Assembly: GCA_012032745.1 (NCBI GenBank)
Contig: JAAUQQ010000004.1
Location: forward strand, 1 to 38,244
From: Synechococcales cyanobacterium RM1_1_8
GTDB lineage: Bacteria; Cyanobacteriota; Cyanobacteriia; PCC-9006; JAAUQQ01
Direction of reading: 5' to 3'
Length of the DNA: 38,244 nucleotides
Shown: piece after piece, positions 29,689 to 38,142 of the stretch
How the letters are laid out: each line of letters begins with the position of its first letter
Numbering within the stretch: the first letter of the stretch is position 1
The notes under the pieces: generated by a model
Told to the model about the DNA's origin: nothing
The model's input: only the letters and a program-made list of their open reading frames with translations
Database searches by the model: none
Made by a program: the position numbers and the translations under genes

Positions 29689-30033
29689 GTGGTTACTTCA
29701 GCGCCGCCTCAGTTCCAGCCCTGGCCCATCGTGCTTCAGTTCAATCCCCTGCTGACGTTCGATGACGAGCAGTTCTTTGACTTTTGTCAGCTCAACCGAG
29801 ACTGGCAATTTGAACGCAGCGCAGCAGAAGAATTAGTCATCACGCCGCCCACTGGCTCCGAAACAGGCGGCTACAACTTTGACCTGACCGTGGAGCTAGT
29901 AGACTTGGGCATAAGTTTTGCCCCCCTCTCCCTAATCCCTCTCCCACAGGGGGAGAGGGACTTCGATCTGGCTCCCCTTCTCCATAAAATGGAGAAGAGG
30001 TTGGGGGATGAGGTCGGCTTAGAGGATGTTTGA
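29689..30033 (+). pseudogene. Uma2 (DUF820) nuclease-fold gene, truncated by a repeat
   Basis: GTG at 29689 has AAAGGAG 6 bases upstream. The first 75 codons, including VLQFNPLLTFDDEQFFDFCQ then LNRDWQFERSAAEELVITPP and TGSETG, are the canonical start of cyanobacterial Uma2/DUF820 proteins, which have a PD-(D/E)XK fold and about 190 residues. After GYNFDLTVELVDLG the frame enters a GC-rich dispersed repeat and terminates at 30033. The catalytic half is missing, so the product would be a dead 114-residue fragment. Confidence 0.8.
29912..30013. repeat. GC-rich palindromic dispersed repeat, copy 2
   Basis: Contains CCCTCTCCCACAGGGGGAGAGGG and a second palindrome CTTCTCCATAAAATGGAGAAG. It shares block order with copy 1 at 6023-6095 and supplies the false C-terminus of the truncated Uma2 gene. 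Confidence 0.75.
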
Positions 30034-30151
30034 GAATTCGCCAAAGCCAGCGATTCCATACCCAGCAAGCTAGGCTGTTCCCGCTTTTTTAATCAAAAGT
30101 ACGGGCTATGGGCACCATCAGCTACAGCCAAAGCCATTCTCAAACATCCTC
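30022..30151. mobile_element. 130-bp MITE with TTA target-site duplication
   Basis: Perfect 16-bp terminal inverted repeats, GAGGATGTTTGAGAAT and its complement, bound a 130-base element without coding capacity, flanked by TTA on both sides (30019-30021 and 30152-30154). A three-base T-N-A duplication is what IS5-group transposases make. A solo end of the same family lies at 5451-5475. It must be mobilised in trans. Confidence 0.85.
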
Positions 30152-30359
30152 TTAAACCTGATTTGTTGACGCTCCATCCCTAGCGTCGCCGTACGAGAGC
30201 GCGAGGTTTAGAGGCTTCCAGGCAATCGCCCTCTACCAGCGCCCGACCACCCACCCACCGCCAGCGACCCCAATCGAGTATCGCCCCACCCCGGCAGCTT
30301 CTCAGGGGATTTTCATCAACCCAAGCTCTAATAGGATGGAATGATGCATCGCGACGCCC

Positions 30360-31153
30360 ATGACTGTTTCTTTCAATCGTTCCGACTCAATTGATCTGCG
30401 CTTGAGGCCAACCAACGTGCCAGATTGGCGAGTCACTCAGAGCTTAGGCCAGGGGTTAGAGCACATCCTCGTGGTGATTCCAGCCCGCGATGAAGAAGCC
30501 ACCATTGTGCCGGTGATTCAGGCCTTGCAGGCTGCCGGGCTCAGCCAAATTCGGGTGGTGGATAATGGCAGCCGCGATCGCACCGCCCCCCTCGCCCGCG
30601 CCGCCGGTGCCCAAGTCATCCAAGAACCCAAGCCTGGCTATGGTCAAGCCTGCTGGCAGGGGCTCCAAGGCCTAGATCGCAGCATCGACTGGATTTTGTT
30701 TTGCGATGCCGATGGCAGCGATGACCTAGAGCGGCTCTCTGACTTTTTTGCCCTGCGATCGCGCTACGACTTCATCCTCGGCGATCGCGCGCCACCCCCG
30801 GCGGACGCCAAGCCCTAACGCCCGTACAGAACTTTGGCAATTGGCTCTCGACCCAGCTAATCGCCTGGGGCTGGGGCTATCGCTATCACGATCTGGGTCC
30901 GTTGCGCATGATTCGGCGGGAGGCGTTTGAGCAGATCGGGATGCGCGATCGCGGCTTCGGCTGGACCGTGGAAATGCAGGCCAGGGCAGTGGAGCTGGGG
31001 CTGAGGATTGCGGAAATTCCCGTGGGATATCGCGATCGCCAGGGCGGCAAGTCCAAGATTTCCGGCACCCTCAAAGGCAGCGTTCAGGCGGGCAGCATTA
31101 TTCTCACCACCCTCGGCAAGCTCTATTGGCAGAAGGTGATAGGTCATAGGTGA
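30360..31153 (+). pseudogene. GT2 glycosyltransferase (DPM1-like), frameshifted
   Basis: Codes for a family 2 glycosyltransferase of about 264 residues: HILVVIPARDEEATIVPVIQ, VVDNGSRDRT, the DXD-like FCDADGSDDLERLSDFF, then (other frame) TPGGRQALTPVQNFGNWLST, LIAWGWGYRYHDLGPLRMIR and AEIPVGYRDRQGGKSKISGT. The first frame stops at 30818 after GDRAPPPADAKP. One missing C in CGC-CGC-GCC near 30786 would restore DRRATPGG. Relatives use nucleotide sugars to charge polyprenyl phosphate. The next gene is a GT-C membrane transferase that would use such a donor. Confidence 0.82.
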
Positions 31154-31186
31154 TGGGCAATAGGCTGGAATCTATCACCCATCACC
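31149..31186 (+). terminator. stem-loop between the two glycosyltransferase genes
   Basis: GGTGATGGG pairs with CCCATCACC and, inside, ATAG pairs with CTAT around an 8-base loop. It begins at the stop codon of the GT2 gene. No T tract follows, so it could reduce read-through or stabilise the upstream message. Confidence 0.45.
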
Positions 31187-31230
31187 ATTTCACTTCATAA
31201 CTCACCCCCTATCCATAACCAATTCATAGC

Positions 31231-32586
31231 GTGACGCGATCTTCCAACCTAATTTTGTATCTGTCTGCAACCTTTTTGATTGTGGGCGCGATCGCCCTGG
31301 TCCCCCACGGCAACTTCCTCAACGAACAAACTGCCGTCCCCGGCTTTTGGCGAGCCATGGCAATCATGAATGCAGGCTTTATCCTCTCCTGGTGCCTGCC
31401 TGCCCAGGCCGTTCCCGCAGCTTGGTTTTGGGTCGTTGCTGTAGCAACCCGCATCGCCGCCCTGGGCATGTACCCTGGCGACGATGTCTGGCGCTATCTC
31501 TGGGAAGGGCACATCCAGCTCCAGGGCTTCAGTCCCTACGACGTTGCACCGGATGCCAACCTGCTGGAGCCGCTGCGCACGGGCTGGTGGTCGATGATCA
31601 ACCACAAAGATGTCTCCGCCATTTATCCGCCCCTGACCCAGTTGGGCTTTTGGGCGATTAGCCTGCTGAGTTCATCGGTCTATTTGTTTAAGCTGGGCTT
31701 TGTGGCCGCAGACCTAGGCATTTGCACGTTGCTGGGGCGGCGGTTTGGCTATGGGGCGACGCTGTTGTATGCCTGGAATCCGCTGGTAATCTATTGCTTT
31801 GCAGGGGGTGCCCATTATGACAGTTGGTTTTTGCTGCCCTTGGTGATGGCTTGGCTGTGGTGGGAACAGCCGGATCCCCCTCGCTCCCCCCTTTCCCAGC
31901 TCAACGCCGCTTTCTGGCTCGGATGCAGCATCGCCATCAAATGGATGTCCCTCCCCATTCTCAGCTTCCTCGTCTGGCAGTGCTTCTGGTCTACAGATCG
32001 GCCTCGGCAGTTTTCCAGGCATCCGTTCGGGGCTCGTCTCAAACAAGCTCAGTGGCTCGGTGCTGCTGCCCTGGGGCTGGTCGCCCTACTGCCAGTTGTA
32101 ATTACAGCATTGCCCTATTGCAGCCTGACGTCTTGCCCCCTCATCCCCACAGGCTCCGTCTTTGTTTCCCATGGGCGCAGTGCAGAGTGGATTCCCCATT
32201 GGGTGGCGCAGAATTGGGAGCCATCGTTAAGCACCAATGCCATTTATGCCATTCCCTTGATGATGGCGATCGCCTGGCTCCTCCTCCGAGCCCGCAGCTT
32301 TGGTCAATTCGCCGAGTGGTATTTCATTAGCCTGCTGCTGATTTCCCCCATTGTCCATGCTTGGTATTTCACCTGGCTGGCACCCTTCGCGGTGGCTAGC
32401 CGCAATTGGGGCACCAAATTTGTCAGTGTTTCGGCCTTGGCCTATTTTGTGCTTCCCCACCAGGTAGCCCTGGGAGATTCCAGTTGGTGGATGGAACAGA
32501 GCGATCGCCTACTGCTCTGGATCCCCTTTTGCCTCGGCCTACTCCTCAGCGCCATTCAAGCCCAGCGCCTCGCCCAAACAAGGTAA
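31231..32586 (+). CDS. GT-C membrane glycosyltransferase (mannosyltransferase-like)
   Basis: A 451-residue integral membrane protein with about ten hydrophobic segments. The first luminal loop carries YPGDDVWRYLWEGHIQLQGF then SPY, a DD-containing motif like that of polyprenyl-phosphate-mannose-dependent transferases (MptA/PMT-like), and later AIYPPLTQ and GGAHYDSWFLLPLV. It should transfer a sugar from a lipid-linked donor to an envelope glycan or lipid. The start is GTG 31231. It follows a GT2 gene that could supply the donor; with that gene frameshifted the pair may be inactive. Confidence 0.8.
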   Translation: MTRSSNLILYLSATFLIVGAIALVPHGNFLNEQTAVPGFWRAMAIMNAGFILSWCLPAQAVPAAWFWVVAVATRIAALGMYPGDDVWRYLWEGHIQLQGFSPYDVAPDANLLEPLRTGWWSMINHKDVSAIYPPLTQLGFWAISLLSSSVYLFKLGFVAADLGICTLLGRRFGYGATLLYAWNPLVIYCFAGGAHYDSWFLLPLVMAWLWWEQPDPPRSPLSQLNAAFWLGCSIAIKWMSLPILSFLVWQCFWSTDRPRQFSRHPFGARLKQAQWLGAAALGLVALLPVVITALPYCSLTSCPLIPTGSVFVSHGRSAEWIPHWVAQNWEPSLSTNAIYAIPLMMAIAWLLLRARSFGQFAEWYFISLLLISPIVHAWYFTWLAPFAVASRNWGTKFVSVSALAYFVLPHQVALGDSSWWMEQSDRLLLWIPFCLGLLLSAIQAQRLAQTR

Positions 32587-32693
32587 GACTTTTTTTAGCG
32601 GCCTCTCAGACGATCTTCAGCTAGCTCAGCTTCAATGAGTTTCAATGAATGGATTTCAATCCGTTTTGAACGAACTTTCGCCGCTTTCAATCC

Positions 32694-33629
32694 ATGTCAA
32701 CCTCCCCTGGGCACAACGCCGATATCATGCATTATCACGGGCTTCGTCACGGGCTCATCCTCGGAAGTCTCTTACTGGCGACGGGTTTGGCAGGCTGCCA
32801 GGTCAATACTACGGCGGCTTCCACCGCTGACACCGTGGCAACAGCGAATGCCGTGACAGCTACGACCAATGCTTCTGGGGCTGCTTCTGGCACCCCAGCA
32901 ACGCCTGTGACCCTAGCAACTGCGGACTATGCGGAATTGCTCATCACCTACGTCAATGACCAGGCCATGGTGGACTACGGGGCTCTCCAGCAAAACCGCC
33001 AGGGCCTCGATCGCTACAATGCCTCCCTCGCCAGCGTCCCCCCGAGCCAATTTGAGAGCTGGAGCGAACCAGAGCAGATCGCCTTTTTGATCAACGCCTA
33101 TAACTCCCTGACCCTGGCTTCCATCATCGACCAAACCCCGATCAAGGCCAGCATCAAAGACATTAACGGCGTCTGGCGGGGCCGTAAGCATGGCATTGCC
33201 TCCGAGACAAAAACCCTGGATGAAATCGAGCATGAAACCCTGCGCGTAGACTACAACGAGCCTCGCATCCATGCGGCCCTGGTCTGCGCCGCTATGAGCT
33301 GCCCACCCCTGCGCAAAGAGCCCTACAGCGGGGAACAGCTAGAGGCCCAACTCGATGAGCAGGTGAAGATCTGGCTGGCCAGCCCTGAAATCGGCCTGCG
33401 TATCGATCGCGAGGCGAACAAAGTCTATTTGTCTTCTATTTTCAAGTGGTTCGGCGAGGACTGGCTGCCGGACTATGGCACCGATAGCGGCTTTGCGGGG
33501 AACGAAAAAGAGCGCGCCGTGCTCAATTTTGTCAGTAACTATGTCAGCCCAGAAGACAAAGCTTATTTAGAAGCAGGGGGCTACGGCTTGGACTATCTGG
33601 ACTATGACTGGGCTTTGAATCAGTCCTGA
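32694..33629 (+). CDS. DUF547-domain lipoprotein
   Basis: About 300 residues. A hydrophobic segment and lipobox (LILGSLLLATGLAGC) predict a lipoprotein; then a Thr/Ala-rich linker (residues 35-75) and a DUF547 domain: AFLINAYNSLTLASIIDQTP, DEIEHETLRVDYNEPRIHAA, LVCAAMSCPPLRKEPYSGEQ. The conserved N-A-Y-N and C-A-A-x-S-C-P-P motifs are those of the family; its activity is not established. The frame begins at ATG 32694, but ATG 32727 gives a cleaner signal peptide; neither has a good Shine-Dalgarno. Confidence 0.85.
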   Translation: MSTSPGHNADIMHYHGLRHGLILGSLLLATGLAGCQVNTTAASTADTVATANAVTATTNASGAASGTPATPVTLATADYAELLITYVNDQAMVDYGALQQNRQGLDRYNASLASVPPSQFESWSEPEQIAFLINAYNSLTLASIIDQTPIKASIKDINGVWRGRKHGIASETKTLDEIEHETLRVDYNEPRIHAALVCAAMSCPPLRKEPYSGEQLEAQLDEQVKIWLASPEIGLRIDREANKVYLSSIFKWFGEDWLPDYGTDSGFAGNEKERAVLNFVSNYVSPEDKAYLEAGGYGLDYLDYDWALNQS

Positions 33630-33951
33630 TCCCCCCATTCTCTCCGCCTTAGCCCACCACACAGGCCCATCTCCGGAGCGAATCTCGAAGGAGGAGCGAG
33701 GGCATCTCCCCGGCCTGCGATCGACCAAACCACCCATCAAGGATTATAAAAACAGTCAAGAGAAGCTTTGCCCTGGGGAGACTTATGTCTAGAATCACTT
33801 ATGTCTAGAATCAGTAAATTCACCCTGGTAGCCGCGCCGACAGCCCTGTAGGACCGCGCTGATTGACAATGGCCCCAGGACAATGGCCCCAGGACAATGG
33901 CCCCAGGACAATGGCCCCAGATTGCCCCATTCCCCGAGTGAACTCCGCCCC
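33630..33951. other. 322-base intergenic region with tandem repeats
   Basis: No gene. It holds a 16-bp tandem duplication of ACTTATGTCTAGAATC (33781-33812) and four exact 14-bp copies of GACAATGGCCCCAG (33865-33920) just upstream of the SLH gene. Confidence 0.7.
33865..33920. repeat. 14-bp tandem repeat GACAATGGCCCCAG x4
   Basis: Four exact head-to-tail copies ending 32 bases before the ATG of the SLH gene. It probably covers the promoter or leader and should vary in copy number between strains. Confidence 0.92.
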
Positions 33952-35171
33952 ATGACTTACTCCCCTGACGATCCCCAACCGCGTCAACCCCAGCGCCCAG
34001 AAGACGACGCCGCCGCGACACCCCTGTCCCAGCGCCTCAACCTCGGCTCCGATGAATGGATCGCCATTCTGGTGGCCTTTGGCGTCATCGGCACTATCTT
34101 TTTCTGGAGCATCCGCCCCCAGGCCACCGCCGATGGCGGGGGCTGGCTCAACAATGGCTTCGGCTTAGCTACGGGCGAGGCAGACTCCAGCGCCGATGCA
34201 GGGCTGGGTGGCATGGCTGCCGGTGTGGCACCCGAGGCCGATGGCGGGAGAGCAGCCTTGGAGGATGGCGCGGCCCAGGCCGAGGTGGCCCCCTGCGCTC
34301 CCCCTCTGCCAGCCTGGGGGCAGCCGCCCAGGACGATGAGCCAGAATCCACCCTGCCAGCCCGCACAGGCCTAGCTGGTGCAGCGGCGGCTGGGGGGGCG
34401 ATCGCCGCTGGCAATCTTCCCGCCGGTGCCACCCCCGAGGCCCCTGCCCCACCAGTAGCGGCTCCCGCTTCCCCAACTCCAGCGACAACGGCCCCCGCAA
34501 CACCAACCGCGACCGTCTCACCCAGCCCCGCTGTCCCCGTCGCCTCAGCGGATCTCGACACCAGCGTTCCCACGGTCGATCCCAGCTCCTGGGTCGCCCC
34601 CTTTGCAGCCTCCTTAACCCAAGCCAACCGCTTTGGCGAGCTGCCCAATACCCAGGGGAGCTTCGATGTGGATGCCCCGATCACAAGGGCCGAGTTTGCC
34701 AGCTTAATCAACCAAGCCGAGCAGGCCAATGGCGATGCCGCAACCGCAGCGAGCCAGTTCACCGACATCGAAGCCTCCTTTTGGGGCGCGCAGGGCATCG
34801 CCGGAGCCAATGCGGTGGGCTTCATGAGCGGCTATTCCACGCCCCAAGGTCTGGTCTTCCGTCCCGAAGAGCAGATCCCCCGCTGGCAGGTGTTTGTCAC
34901 CTTGGCCAGCGGCCTTGAGCTGGCTCCCCCAGCGGATGTGGATGGATTCCTCAGCGGCTATGACCTGACCGGGGTTCCGAACTGGGCCAGGGCCCAGGTG
35001 GCGGCCACGATCAATGCGGGCCTCGCCATCAACGCCGACCGCAGCAAGGGCCTGGAGGGAAATCGTCCCACAACCCGAGGAGAGGCCACGGCCATGCTCC
35101 AGCAGGTGCTCCAGCGCCAGAATAAGGTGCAGGAGAAGGTCGATGCTAGCCCGTTTGTGATTAAGAAGTAG
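33952..35171 (+). CDS. membrane-anchored SLH-domain protein, frameshifted
   Basis: From ATG 33952 the first frame gives a polar N-terminus (MTYSPDDPQPRQPQRPEDDA) and one membrane helix (EWIAILVAFGVIGTIFFWSI), then Gly/Ala-rich sequence to a stop at 34374. The rest lies in another frame from about 34290 to 35171: a Pro/Ala/Thr linker and SLH-like modules (SFDVDAPITRAEFASLINQA, QFTDIEASFWGAQGIAGANA, GFMSGYSTPQGLVFRPEEQI). One missing C in the C5 run near 34290-34294 would join them into about 406 residues. SLH modules bind cell-wall polymers; the helix would tether it. Broken gene or sequencing error. Confidence 0.75.
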
Positions 35172-35263
35172 TTAGCCCTCACCCGCCGCCTCGACCCGCT
35201 GCCTGGCCTGCTCCAGGCCGGGGGTCAGGCTTGGTCAAGTCAAAGCGGCGGCTGGGACAGCCT

Positions 35264-35833
35264 TCACACCGCCGGTGAAAAATTGAGATTCACCCCTTGG
35301 TTGGCGGCGATCGCCAGGCGATAGATCGCTTCCAAATTCATCGTCATGCCTTCACTCAAACGGCTTTCCACCAGGCTCACCGGCATCGTCCGCTTCGGCA
35401 GGATCGTCAGGCAATAGGACAGCCGCGTCTGGGGCTGATCGGCCTCAGGCTCCAGCGCCTCCAGCTTCCAGGCTCCCTTCATATACTTAAAATCCCCCTC
35501 CACCATGGCAAAGTGAATGGCATTGGGATATTCCTCTTCCATGTCCAAGACGACACGGGCTGAGAAATTCAGCTTCAGCAGCTTCTGGGCACCCACCTGT
35601 TCGAGGCGAATTTTGCCCTCCCCTTCGGGGTGGGGCAGCCGTCGGCTGAGGGTGAGGCTGGGGATGATTTCTGCGAGGCGATCGTAGCTGGTCAAAATGC
35701 GCCAAATCGTGTCAGCCGCGCAGGGAATGACGACAGAGGCACAGAGATCCCGCTGCCGCCCTGCCGCCGTGGTGGAGAGGGCGATGGGGCGGGATAAAGG
35801 CGGACTGGAATGGCCGGGACTGGCGTTAGTCAT
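35264..35833 (-). CDS. SRPBCC (START/Coq10-like) protein
   Basis: A 189-residue soluble protein with a polyketide-cyclase/Coq10-like fold: VVIPCAADTIWRILTSYDRLAEIIPSL near the start of the domain (typical of SRPBCC cyclase-like proteins), then RLEQVGAQKLLKLNFSARVV and FKYMKGAWKLEALE. These proteins bind hydrophobic ligands in a deep cavity. The ligand is unknown. It stands alone, opposite to its neighbours. Confidence 0.85.
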   Translation of the reverse strand: MTNASPGHSSPPLSRPIALSTTAAGRQRDLCASVVIPCAADTIWRILTSYDRLAEIIPSLTLSRRLPHPEGEGKIRLEQVGAQKLLKLNFSARVVLDMEEEYPNAIHFAMVEGDFKYMKGAWKLEALEPEADQPQTRLSYCLTILPKRTMPVSLVESRLSEGMTMNLEAIYRLAIAANQGVNLNFSPAV

Positions 35834-36317
35834 AGCATCGAATCATGGCATCGAATCGTGGCATGGCATCGGTCATAGCAATGGTGCAGTCTGGGCATGA
35901 CTGGGCATGACTGGGCTTGACAACCAACATACCCCTCCAGCGCCAACCCTGCCTAGGTCCAAATGCCCAGGTTTGGCCATGGAATCTCGCGAGATGCCGC
36001 ACAGGTACGTAGTGCCTAGGCAAAGGGTAGCACAGTCATCCTGCCAGCTTCGCTCGGGGTGGACAGGCTGATAGCTGTCTGGGCGTTTGCTTCTGATGGG
36101 CATTTGGCGGTGGCTGGCCCTAGCATCTATGTGGCATTTGCTCACAGTGGTGTGGCACATATATGACATAAATTTCCCCGCTCAATTCCGAGGGCACGGT
36201 TTAGTTCCCCGCCCTGAAGGGAATGCTGAAGGAGTGGGAAACACCATGCTTCAGCGCGATCGCAGCGATCTCCCTCGGAAGCGAAAACGCCGCTGAGTCA
36301 GCAGGCTGCACTGGTCA
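35834..36317. other. 484-base intergenic region
   Basis: No convincing gene. It has short repeats just upstream of the SRPBCC gene (CATCGAATCATGG/CATCGAATCGTGG; GGGCATGACT x3 near 35893-35920). This is probably promoter DNA for the divergent SRPBCC and PATAN-REC genes, but I see no clear -10/-35 pair. Confidence 0.45.
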
Positions 36318-37755
36318 TTGAGTTTCTATAAATTGCGCCGCTCAGAACAGGATTCGCCCGTGGAAACCGCTGTTGCCTTCGAATTTTGTCATCCCAGATC
36401 CGTCCTAGCTGCTGCCGCTGCAAGCAACATCAGCCACGTTCAGCTCAGCGACCCAGCCATCACCTGGCATCTCTACTTCCGCGAGGGGCAGCTTGTCTAT
36501 GCGAGCAACTCGGCTGATCCCTTTGAGCGCCTCGAACGGCACCTGCGCAGCCTCGCCGGTCTGCTCACCGCCCTCGACAAAGACGTGCGCAATGAAATGC
36601 GCAGTCGTTTTTCGGAGGATGGCGATCCCCAGGCCCCAGGCTCTCCCACAACGGACCTGTGCCATGACACTGGGCTGTGCCATGATTACGGCGCGATCGC
36701 CTGGGCTGTTCAAGAACTCTACATCGATGCCATCAGCGCAGGCACCCTAGCCAGCAAAATCACCGCCGAGGTGATGGAGGGCTACATTCAGCTGCCCGAA
36801 GCCAACTACGGGATCAAACGCCAAGTTCTCCCGCAGCTACCGATCTTTTGCACCCTGCAAATCGTTCCATTTCTGGAGCGGGTGGAGGAGCGCCTCGCGG
36901 TCTGGCGTAGCCTCGCACCCCACCTGGTCTCGCCCTACCAGCGGCCCTACCTGGCCAGCAAAACCCTCGCCCGCACACGCCTCAAGGAAGACCGCGTCAA
37001 TCAGCTCAGCAAATTGCTCGTGGGCTTCAACTTCCGCCAGCTCGGCATGATCGTCCGCCAGGATGAGCTGCTGTTTGCCCAGCGGCTGTATCCCTTGATG
37101 GCGGATCAGATTATTTTGCTGCGATCGCCCCTCTTCCCCTTTGACAAGCTGCCCTACCCCCGCGCCGCTGACTCTCCCCATCCCAAGCCCCCCCAGCAAC
37201 CTGAGCACCAATCCCCCAGAAAATTCCCCATCAAATCCCCCAACCAGCAACAGCCCTAGCCTCAGTCGCCCCTTCCCCAGCGACGATGAACAGCCCGAAC
37301 AAACCGTCATCCAAATCGGCCCCCTCGCCAGTGCAGAGCCCTCGGAAGACACCCTCGGCATGGATGACGACAACAGCGCCCTGGCCGCCAACTGGCACAT
37401 TGCCTGCATCGATCCAGACCCAGCGCTCACCCAGACCATTCGCCCACTGATTGATGGGGCCGAGATCTCCCTCGTCCAGATTACAGATCCCACCCAAGCC
37501 CTGTCCCTCTTTGCCCAAACGCCCCCCAACTTGATCTTCCTCCAGGCCCAGATGCCGGTGATTGATGGCTACGAACTCTGTAGCTTGATGCGGAAATCTC
37601 CATCGCTCAAAAACAAGCCCATTATCTTGATCCTGCCAAAGAAAAGCCTCCTGGATAATGCCAGAGTCAAAATGGCTGGAGCCACCGACGCCCTCGACAG
37701 CCAATGCAGCGGCAAGGATCTGCTGAGGATGATTTTCCGCTACCTCAGCAGCTAG
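36318..37755 (+). CDS. PATAN-REC regulator (PixG/PatA type) split by a frame change
   Basis: The first frame (to a stop at 37259) encodes a PATAN/DUF4388-like domain (ITWHLYFREGQLVYASNSAD, PFERLERHLRSLAGLLTALD) and a helical middle. The second frame (to 37755) encodes a response-regulator receiver: IACIDPDPALTQTIRPLIDG, FLQAQMPVIDGYELCSLMRK and IILILPKKSLLDNARVKMAG. The expected phosphoacceptor Asp is replaced by Gln (LQAQMPVIDG), so the receiver may be phosphate-independent. The frames meet in a Pro/Ser/Asn linker holding C7 at 37188-37194; C6 would fuse them into about 478 residues. The TTG at 36318 is a weak start; GTG 36360 with AGGA upstream is better. PixG-like proteins govern phototaxis and pili. 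Confidence 0.8.
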
Positions 37756-38142
37756 TTATCCCACATTTGTACGACAGCTTGACAAAATATTAGCATTAAG
37801 AAAATGTAGAGATCAGTCTGACTGATGGGCATATTAAAGGCAACGTGAACATAACTTTACAACAATGAGATTCAGAACCTTACTGTTAATAAAATAACTG
37901 TTCAAGACCTTCATCAAGCTGCTCACATTTAGCTGCTCACATTCAGCTTTGCCATCCCCATTGAGACAGCTCCAATCCAGACATCTCTAATCCAGATAGT
38001 CAGGACTGAGACGCAAAGCAAAAACCCAAAAGCAAAAATCGGAACAACCCCTAACAACGCTCCAGGGTAAGTGCTCCCATCCCTTCCAACCCATCTACCC
38101 CTGCTACCTACGCTCAAGATTCAGCGCAAGGATCATCCCCTC
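37756..38142 (+). promoter_or_regulatory. AT-rich upstream region of the last gene
   Basis: 387 bases without a gene. It has TTGACA at 37781-37786, AT-rich DNA to about 37910 with GTTAATAAAATAAC, and a direct repeat AGCTGCTCACATTYAG at 37917-37932 and 37932-37947. It likely carries the promoter of the next gene; the exact start is unclear. Confidence 0.35.
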
